A stretch of DNA of 64,000 nucleotides, taken from the NCBI RefSeq assembly GCF_003641185.1, contig NZ_CP032757.1:2418001-2482000 (forward strand), written 5' to 3'. The position numbers were made by a program, and so were the translations under genes. Source of the DNA: Lactiplantibacillus pentosus (GTDB taxonomy: Bacteria; Bacillota; Bacilli; Lactobacillales; Lactobacillaceae). The notes below the pieces were generated by a model that saw only the letters and a list, made by a program, of their open reading frames with translations, searched no databases and was not told the DNA's origin. Shown one piece after another: positions 17,677 to 25,700 of this stretch (the first letter of the stretch is position 1; every line of letters begins with the position of its first letter).

Positions 17677-17938
17677 TCTTGCCATCTCCAATCTTCTGTT
17701 CCAGTGCTGCAACCTTTAGGCCTAATGCGTTGATAGCTTGCATTACTGGCGATGGCGTAGTCGTTGTTGTCCCCTCACTAATAGCTGGTGCTGGCATGAT
17801 TGTGTTGTACATAACCATGTAAAAACCGTCAGCGGCGTGGGTCGTTAAATCATCAGGGACATATCCGGCATAGTCATAGGTGCTATCGTCCTGATCAACA
17901 CCAATAATATGGTTATCTTCATTTAAAGTAAGCTTCAT
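17669..17938 (-). CDS. Small baseplate-associated protein, 89 residues
   Basis: It starts MKLTLNEDNHIIGV, a pattern common in proteins placed just before XkdX in lactic phages. The C-terminal 30 residues form a helix ending ALEQKIGDGKNA. Probably a tail-tip structural component. No enzymatic motif. Confidence 0.65.
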   Translation of the reverse strand: MKLTLNEDNHIIGVDQDDSTYDYAGYVPDDLTTHAADGFYMVMYNTIMPAPAISEGTTTTTPSPVMQAINALGLKVAALEQKIGDGKNA

Positions 17939-17949
17939 GCTATCCCTCC

Positions 17950-20331
17950 TTATTTATCAGAAACTGTGGCTGTAATTGAATAGCTTACAGGCGTTACCTT
18001 GGTAAATGCTGGCAACGAGTAAATTTCAAGTGTTGAGTTCGCTGGAACCGTATAAGCGTAGTGGAAAGCGCACATATAAATGGTTCCTTGTACTTCTGTA
18101 TAACCAATTAAATTAACAGTTCCAGGTGTGATGGGAGCCGATAGATTAAAGGCGAACGAAGTCCCAGCGATATTAACTGACACGGTGGCATTCATAGTAG
18201 CGTAATAAGCAAAGTCCTTAGCCGCTAACTGACTAGCATTTTTAACATCTGAAATTGTACCTAACACTTGATTTGACAATAATTTAGCCATTACGTTCTG
18301 TTTAACTAAATGATATGTGCTTCCAGCTGAATCCATCGTGCTGTTATACAGTCCGATTCGAGACTTGGAATTATCCTGCAAGTAAACTTGGCTACGTTCA
18401 ATGTGGACATCTTCGGTCACCTCTGATTCGCTAGTTAGATCTGCACATTGCCAACCGTTGATGCGGACATTAGAGCTCATAATGTAACACGCATTGTTAT
18501 TATATTTAGAATAAGCAACTGTTTTAAGGCTATCGAAGTAAATATTGTTACAACTTAAAAGTACCACGGCTTTCACTGAAAAGCCTTGCGACTTCACCAT
18601 GATATTATTGACATTAACCAACGCTAACGTTTCTTCCGGCATATCATTGATTAGTGTTAATTGCTTAACTGGTGTTGCTGGCGTTCGCAGACAAACGCTA
18701 GCTTCCAGCAAACTAGCAAATGGGTTAGATGCGGTACCATCAGGATTGTAAGCTGAGTTCTGACCAACACAAAAGTCAATCGTATCTGGGTTAGCATTCT
18801 GAATGGAAACCAGCATTGAACCGGATACCGGCGTTTTAAAGTTATGATTTGTTTCGTAGAATTGGCTTAATCCACCCCACTTATCAATATTAATGCTGGA
18901 GGATAAATAGATTTTACCGTTATCATTGAATGCCATACCTTCTATTTCGCCAGTCGGATATAGACCTTCTTGGAAATCATCAAAAGTATAGGTCGTCCGA
19001 TAAGCTAGTGTTCTATTCGCGTAATCGATGGTATAAGCCCAAATTTGAGACTTGCGGCCACCAATCCAGTAAAGGTCCGTTCCATGGACTTGCACACCTT
19101 GCATGTACCATGGGTCGTAACCAATCAAGTCGGACCACTTAACCGTGAATTGCAAGTTCCATGATGAATCATAGAACTCCATTGTCTTGTTATCTGCCAC
19201 AATAAAGCATTTGTCGGCACTATCGTACCCAATCGAATGGATAAGTGGCAGGGCTGTTTTATTAGTTAGGTCAATCGTATCCTTAACCGTTAAGGTTGCT
19301 GGATTAATCTGCAAGACTTTGGTTTTATGAGCTTCGTCAGTATTGGTAGCATCTTCAGCCATTGCAAAGTAAATATACCCGTCCGTCGCATTATAGGTCA
19401 TCGAATTGCCATGATAGCCCATAATTTCATTGGACAAAATCTCAGTACCAGTTTCGACGTTAAATTTAACCAACGTCCCATACCGCAGATCTAGTGGATA
19501 ACTGTTCTGAAAATATTGGACTACTGTCGTATTACCCAATCCGGTGAAGCCTTGCCCGTTTGAGGCTACTGAACCTGGTACGCGATACTTCTGACCAAGC
19601 CGGCGCATATTCGCATAGGTCGTGGCACTGGCTACTGACGCATCCACCTTACTTTGTAACGATGCAAAATGATCTTCAAATTGGTTCAGCGCTTTGTCAA
19701 GCGCACCTTGAGTTAATAGTCCATCTTGCTTAATTTGCTGCTCAAGTGTTGTTAGCAGTGTTTGCGTGTCAACGCCTTGGTTGCTCAACTTAGTGAACAA
19801 ATCTGAGACTTTCTGTTTCCAATCGTTTAACGTACCATCGGCATCATCAATGCGGCCTTGCAATTCATCTAGGAATTTCTGCAACTCGGTTCTAAAAGGT
19901 GCCTTATTGACAAACATGTCCGGATTGCCATTATAGACGTGGAACCAGACATTAAAGGTCGTGACGCGTTTACCGTCAGCATTTTGTAACCCCAAGAAGC
20001 CATAGAAGAAGCCTTCCTGGGGGAACATGGTTCCGGGAAGATTCATCTTCACTCGTCCTAGACCAACAATATCATCGCTAGTCCCGACATAGCTGACTGC
20101 TTCACCAGTTTCAGCCGTTACTTGGCCGTTTTCATCAAGACTGCCTACGAAGCCACTTAAAAATGGCACTAGCCCGTCTTCAAATCGTTGCGCCAATCCG
20201 CGTTCTTTGAACTGGACAACCAATGGGACTTGTTCATCGCCTACTCGGCCGTTGAAACTATCACTAAGATTGAAAGCATCGCCCGAACCAATTTGTTGCT
20301 TGTACGTATCCAACGTAATTGTACTAATCAT
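17950..20331 (-). CDS. Receptor-binding/baseplate upper protein, 793 residues
   Basis: Residues 1-140 form a BppU-type docking domain. Residues 145-240 are coiled coil. Residues 250-480 have propeller-like repeats (YGTLVKFNVETG, YIYFAMAED, KTKVLQINPATL, QIWAYTIDYANRT, GKIYLSSS). Residues 520-680 look like a beta-helix (NVNNIMVKSQGF, SCNNIYFDSL, SNVRINGW). A final beta domain follows. This is the most likely host-recognition protein. The propeller may bind or cut teichoic acid or polysaccharide, but I see no certain catalytic residue. Confidence 0.75.
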   Translation of the reverse strand: MISTITLDTYKQQIGSGDAFNLSDSFNGRVGDEQVPLVVQFKERGLAQRFEDGLVPFLSGFVGSLDENGQVTAETGEAVSYVGTSDDIVGLGRVKMNLPGTMFPQEGFFYGFLGLQNADGKRVTTFNVWFHVYNGNPDMFVNKAPFRTELQKFLDELQGRIDDADGTLNDWKQKVSDLFTKLSNQGVDTQTLLTTLEQQIKQDGLLTQGALDKALNQFEDHFASLQSKVDASVASATTYANMRRLGQKYRVPGSVASNGQGFTGLGNTTVVQYFQNSYPLDLRYGTLVKFNVETGTEILSNEIMGYHGNSMTYNATDGYIYFAMAEDATNTDEAHKTKVLQINPATLTVKDTIDLTNKTALPLIHSIGYDSADKCFIVADNKTMEFYDSSWNLQFTVKWSDLIGYDPWYMQGVQVHGTDLYWIGGRKSQIWAYTIDYANRTLAYRTTYTFDDFQEGLYPTGEIEGMAFNDNGKIYLSSSINIDKWGGLSQFYETNHNFKTPVSGSMLVSIQNANPDTIDFCVGQNSAYNPDGTASNPFASLLEASVCLRTPATPVKQLTLINDMPEETLALVNVNNIMVKSQGFSVKAVVLLSCNNIYFDSLKTVAYSKYNNNACYIMSSNVRINGWQCADLTSESEVTEDVHIERSQVYLQDNSKSRIGLYNSTMDSAGSTYHLVKQNVMAKLLSNQVLGTISDVKNASQLAAKDFAYYATMNATVSVNIAGTSFAFNLSAPITPGTVNLIGYTEVQGTIYMCAFHYAYTVPANSTLEIYSLPAFTKVTPVSYSITATVSDK

Positions 20332-20622
20332 TTACTCACCTTCCTCAGTCTCTACTACTTTGCCGTTAACAATTGCAATTGGCACATCATAATCAGACAA
20401 GATATTAACGATTGCTTGAACATTTGCGTCTCTAGTTTTATTGTCATCTTTGATATTTTTAAAATCCTGATTAATCTTATCCTGATCCGAATTCAGCTCA
20501 GCCTGGGCACCATCTAAATCATTCAAAGCCTTTTCAATTGCCTTAAAATTACCAACAAGCTGACTTCTAAGAGTATCATCTAACACGTTTGACAGCTGGT
20601 CAGTTACTAGTTGTATTGCCAT
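20332..20622 (-). CDS. Small coiled-coil tail protein, 96 residues
   Basis: It starts MAIQLVTDQLSNVLDD with AGGAGG upstream; the middle is coiled coil (about 20-70) and the end is acidic. It overlaps the preceding gene by 23 nt and abuts the receptor-binding gene. Probably a baseplate linker or assembly protein. Confidence 0.65.
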   Translation of the reverse strand: MAIQLVTDQLSNVLDDTLRSQLVGNFKAIEKALNDLDGAQAELNSDQDKINQDFKNIKDDNKTRDANVQAIVNILSDYDVPIAIVNGKVVETEEGE

Positions 20623-20845
20623 CTTCTTCCTCCTTTTTTACTTTTTGCCAGATGACCTTCCCATCATTATCAATGCTAGGTGCCCATGCAGTACCATCTG
20701 GTGACGTCAACTGCCCAATTAAACTTAGTCGTTGGTCCAAGTCATCACTAGTAACTAACTCTGGTTTATTGGCAATCTTCTCCCAACTAATTGGAAACTG
20801 CATTGAAAGAATATTAATAGCCTGTTGCACCGTCATTTTATCCAT
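20600..20845 (-). CDS. Small tail-tip protein, 81 residues
   Basis: ATG at 20845 overlaps the end of the Tal gene, suggesting coupling. It contains ISWEKIANKPELVTSDDLD, a motif often found in tail-fibre linkers, and ends in a Glu/Lys-rich tail. Structural role inferred from position. Confidence 0.6.
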   Translation of the reverse strand: MDKMTVQQAINILSMQFPISWEKIANKPELVTSDDLDQRLSLIGQLTSPDGTAWAPSIDNDGKVIWQKVKKEEEDGNTTSN

Positions 20846-21971
20846 TCGCGGCACCACCCAATGCATTAAGTCTTGCTAGTGTACTCGCATCAGTAATCAA
20901 ATCATTGCCGTCTACAGCATCAAGCCCGGCCTTTAGCTGTGCGATTTGCTTACCAGAATCACTATGAGCAGTCTGCAATCCCGCGGTGATTTGTGTAAAG
21001 CTTTTGGTCATATTGCCAAATGTCACGCTAGTCGTCGCTGGATTAACCAAATCAATCACGGTTTCGCTGATTCGAGTTTCAACATCCACACCATTGCGAT
21101 CCCGAATATAGCCATAATTTCCAACCTCACTATTATTAATCATTCCAGATACCGAGTTAGTCTTGAAATCATTCAATGTCGCAGTTCGCTGAATCAACGG
21201 CACATCTTGTAATTTTGATTTCAAATATGCCAATAGGGAATCACTATTCGTGAACCGCTCATCAGAAATTGGCTCTGCATCAATTACACCCCACGTTGTT
21301 GCGTTAGGACTCGTGTACTCAGCAGTAGCCAATGGCTTTTCCTTGTCGTCTAACTTACCTGTACCTTTAATATGCGTAGCAATCGTCGTGTAATCACTCT
21401 CATCTGTCAACGAGCTAAGATTCAATCCATCTAACCAAACGAAAGCATCACGCTTACCGACTTGTTTATAAATATCAATGTGCTTGCCCGTACTAGTCCA
21501 TTCGAAATTGAAGTCCGACATCAAAGTGTTTAAGAATAAATCAAACGCTAATCCAGTACCGAAATCTTCAGAAAAATCATAATGATTGAAATCATCATGA
21601 ATCGTATACGTAAAACCAGTGCCTTCAGTAATTAGCTGCATGCAGCTATCGAGCGACTGGGATCCCTTTATACTCTTCTCAACGTAATGGTCATTTAAAT
21701 CGTGCACAGCGCCTAGAAACGTTGCTTTAACATTGCGACTACCACCGATGTTAGATCCATTCATGGTCTGAATACGATAAGCTTCGCCACTATCAGAATC
21801 CAGCAAGAGGGTGCGTGGTTGCAACATGCCCACAGCAGACGCATTCGTACCCGTGTTAATGAACGTCAATTCCAACTGAGCCACTTGATTCACGGTTTCA
21901 GTCAGTTGTGCTGAAATTGGGATAACTGGTAGTTCGTTACCTGTTACATCACGTAAATAAAACACTGTCAC
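20838..21971 (-). CDS. Tail-associated protein (Tal), prophage endopeptidase tail family
   Basis: A 377-residue protein beginning MTVFYLRDVTGNELPVIP, matching the gp27-like N-terminal domain of Tal proteins that caps the tail tube beneath Dit. The C-terminal part is shorter than in Tal proteins with a peptidase or fibre domain. It opens the tail tip on binding. Confidence 0.82.
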   Translation of the reverse strand: MTVFYLRDVTGNELPVIPISAQLTETVNQVAQLELTFINTGTNASAVGMLQPRTLLLDSDSGEAYRIQTMNGSNIGGSRNVKATFLGAVHDLNDHYVEKSIKGSQSLDSCMQLITEGTGFTYTIHDDFNHYDFSEDFGTGLAFDLFLNTLMSDFNFEWTSTGKHIDIYKQVGKRDAFVWLDGLNLSSLTDESDYTTIATHIKGTGKLDDKEKPLATAEYTSPNATTWGVIDAEPISDERFTNSDSLLAYLKSKLQDVPLIQRTATLNDFKTNSVSGMINNSEVGNYGYIRDRNGVDVETRISETVIDLVNPATTSVTFGNMTKSFTQITAGLQTAHSDSGKQIAQLKAGLDAVDGNDLITDASTLARLNALGGAANG

Positions 21972-21976
21972 ACCTC

Positions 21977-22795
21977 CTAAACGTAATAGCGTGTATCAAA
22001 CTCCAAATCATAATTCGTTGCACCCGCCACCAGTAATTCATTAATCCCTTTGACGTAATCTAAATAGGCATGATTCCCCTTGCTGTAGACATTCACGCCA
22101 TCCACAACTGGAACCATGCCATATAAAATTAAAGTTTGGGATTTCTTCAACGCTTGATTTAACTGAAACACTTGTCCCGTAGTTTTGTTAGTAATCGATA
22201 ATTGACTAGCCACATCTCCATGGAAGGTTAATGTGGCCGTCTTGCCATCGGCCAGCAGTGGAATCGAGCCGCCAACAAACACCTTGAGGTCGCTTTGATT
22301 GGTGAAATGATACGGCGGCAAACATGCAAACGGAATATCAAATCCTAATGGAATGTTATTCTCCATGTTAGCAGTAGTATTAATCGTCTCGCCAAATCCA
22401 CCAGTAACAACTAGGTTAACTGTGATATCCTCCGTCATAATAGGTGACGCTTCATAAGGGTCTACATTAAACCCATCATCCGCATGGACTGGCCAACGAA
22501 TCGATGGAATGACGCTACTAACAACATAAAAATCCTCGTAGCCGCGAAATAAATCAAACAGCTTCAACCGCATTAGTTCTTGGTCAACTGAGTCAATTGT
22601 TTTGACATCAAACACTAGTGGTATCTTGCGTTCACTCGTGTGTGTTTCAGATGAAGCTACATTGTACTTACCAACTGGCGTGTAAGTTCGAGTGAACGTT
22701 GGTGCAGGTGGTGAAAACTTTTCTACTTGAATACCCAAATCAGATAGCCAGTAATTACTGCCATCCTGTTGAATTACTTGAATATCTAACTCCAT
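21977..22795 (-). CDS. Distal tail protein (Dit)
   Basis: A 272-residue protein of the phage tail family. It starts MELDIQVIQQDGSNYWLSDL; LRLFDLFRGYEDFYV-like and QSDLKVFVGGSIP-like stretches fit the N-terminal ring domain and the galectin-like domain. Hexameric Dit joins tail tube and baseplate. It directly abuts the tape measure gene. Confidence 0.82.
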   Translation of the reverse strand: MELDIQVIQQDGSNYWLSDLGIQVEKFSPPAPTFTRTYTPVGKYNVASSETHTSERKIPLVFDVKTIDSVDQELMRLKLFDLFRGYEDFYVVSSVIPSIRWPVHADDGFNVDPYEASPIMTEDITVNLVVTGGFGETINTTANMENNIPLGFDIPFACLPPYHFTNQSDLKVFVGGSIPLLADGKTATLTFHGDVASQLSITNKTTGQVFQLNQALKKSQTLILYGMVPVVDGVNVYSKGNHAYLDYVKGINELLVAGATNYDLEFDTRYYV

Positions 22796-25700
22796 CTATT
22801 TACCTCCTCTCACTCGGTCAATGACAACATCTTGACCTAGAGCCAGCTTGATTAACGGATACTGGGCATTAAAAAGGACGCCGTTATCTAGTTTGGCAGT
22901 GATGTTAACTGTCTTGCTAGTAATTGCGTCCACTAATGACTTGACCATGCCTAATACCTCACCAGTTCCGTTTGCTGTTGCACCACTGACTGCGATGGGT
23001 CCACCGTTCTTAGGAACATCTACGGGAATGGTACTCTTTAATCCAGCAGCTTGTTCCGCACTTGTAGCGACAAAAGCCTGCTGACCAAATGACATCTTGA
23101 CAGCTTGATCCGTTAAATACTTGCTGTAATTCGACTGATCATCCGGAATATGAATCTCACGTTGGTTATGCTCAGATACCCATGCTAACTGTTTCTCATA
23201 GGACTCACCGCCCTTGTCAAAACGACGATGACCACTGGGCGCCCAGCCGCGATTCCACATCAAATCGTTGTACCAGTTAGAATCATTAAATAACGCCAAT
23301 AATTGGTCATAACCATTAGCACGGTTTCCATGGCCTTTAACCGCGTAATATCGGAATGTCTGTCCAATAAATTGAAGTAACCCTTGAGCAGGGTCAACAC
23401 CAGTATTGACATCCACATAGCCATGTTGAAATACTGTTGGATTACCGCCGGACTCGTGATTGATGGTATTAAGGATTTTCTTAACGCCATCTTCAGGCAT
23501 CGATACGTGCATAGCAGCGGCGGCTCGCTTGATATACGGAATCCACCGTGTTACACCAGCACCACCCGGATTACCAGCACCCTCAATGGCTAGTTTCTTT
23601 AGCCAATTGGTTTGTTTCTTTTCCCATGACTTTGTGTCAGGCCCAAAATGGTTTTGTGATCCACCTGGAAACAGGTTCATATCAAAACTTGAATCTATTA
23701 ATTTTTCCCAGTTCTTAATGGGGTGCTCCATGAACTTCATAGCATCACCAAATAGATTCTTGATCCAATCAACGATGTTGCCACCGGAACCAGTCGCAAA
23801 CATTGGTAACCCCATCATTTTAAGGAATGGTGCCGCTTTTTCAGTATCCTCACCTGAAAAGACTTGAGCACCGACAGGCAAGTGGGTCACAGTTGGAACA
23901 GCCGGTGACAGTCCTAATGATCCATTGCCGTAATCAATCAATTCATGCTTGTATCCATCACCAACCACAGCAGTTTCAGCGCTTGATAGCTTACCGTTAG
24001 TACCAGTTTTATGTCTAACCCAAGGGTTAGCAATACCAGTAACTGGTTGTCTACTATGAGTTTTTTTGTATGATTGTTTGCCACCCACAGCTTTCGATAA
24101 ATCATTAGCACTGTTTCCACCTATATCAATGTTCTTAGCAACAGCTTCTCCAATACCTCCAGCAGCTGTCAATGGGTCAGCTGAATATTGAACCAAGGCA
24201 TCATTAAATGATTTCATAGAACTTTTACCTGCCCCGGTTGCCTTCCGTCCTAAAGTTAATTCACCTTGAATCGAGTCCGCCGTGCCAGTAGCGGTTTGAA
24301 TGGCGTTCTTTTTATTAGCATCGAGCCCATCATTGTAGTTGTCCATAGTATCTCTACCACTCTTGCTAATATCGACGTTGGTGTCTCCCGCAATCATGGC
24401 AGCAAGCGCTTTGAGATAATCATGTGTGGACAACTTCTTATCTTTGTAGCCTCGGTTTAAGCTATCCATTGTGTAATGGCCTTCGCCGTTAAGCTTAATG
24501 GTGGCACCTTTGTGTACTTGACCTTGTAATTTTTTTAGCACGCTGTCAGCCTCAGGTATCCCTGCATCTAATCCATTGGCTAGAGCACTCATATTCTCTT
24601 TACCAATATCATGCAAAGACTTCTTGCTACTAAACATCTTATTTAGCGCTTTACCATAGCGTGTCTTTAAATCACTCTTGGTAATAATTCCAAGATCCAA
24701 GCCTAATTTGAGTGATTGAATATCGCTCTTGCCCAATTTAGATAAATCTTGCTTAAAAATAGCAGCATATTGTTTGCCATACCGGCTTTTCAACTGAGAA
24801 TCAGTAATATCACCACTCTTGAGCCCTTCTTTTAAGGTTGCTATATCAGTTTTTCCAAGTTTTGATAGGTCTTTAGGAAATAGACCGGTAATATTGTCTC
24901 CGAACTGCTGTTTTAAATCAGAAATAGTTACGACTCCATCGGCTAACCCTTGTTTAAGGGTACCAATTTCTTTTCCGCTCAGCTTGGACAAGTCTTTCGG
25001 GAAAAGGCCAGTAATTGTATTTCCAAAAACGGGAGCTAAATCTTTCAAAGATAAGATTCCCGTTGAAAGACCTGATCGAAGTTCTTCCTGTTCAGAATCG
25101 GTTAAATCACTGATATTCTTTTTGCCGTCATCCTTGAAGCCGGTTAGAATTGAATTGAAATATACTTGTGCTTCTTCATAACCCTGTTTGCTACCAGATT
25201 TGACATCAGTCCAGAACTGTTGTGCAGTTTTATATCCGTATTTACCAAGAGAAATGTTTGCAGCGCTATCAGAAAGATCAAGTCCCCATTGCTTAGCAAC
25301 ATTGGCTGGGCTTCCCAAAGTGCCTTTATTCAAAGACTTAACATAATTATCATGCGTTTTTTCAGCACTTGCGGCCAATTTAGCACCTGCTTTTGTTGTC
25401 TCTGCCAGCATATTATCGGCATCTACCTTTGCTTGTGCAGCAGCAGTAGAGTCAGACATCCCCATTGCCTCATAGGCTTTTTCCTGAGACTTCTGGAACT
25501 TAGCTATATTCTTTTCAATGGTCCCATGTGCGTTGACTTGATCATCAATGTACTTCTGATTGTCTTTCTTATGGTCCGCAATCCATTTGGCTGCTGATTC
25601 TTCACTGTTACTGACATCGTCCCAATAAAGCTTTTCCTTTTTTCCATTTTCATCGGTAATCGTTTTCGTGTATTCATCATCAAGCGTTTGCTTAGTACGC

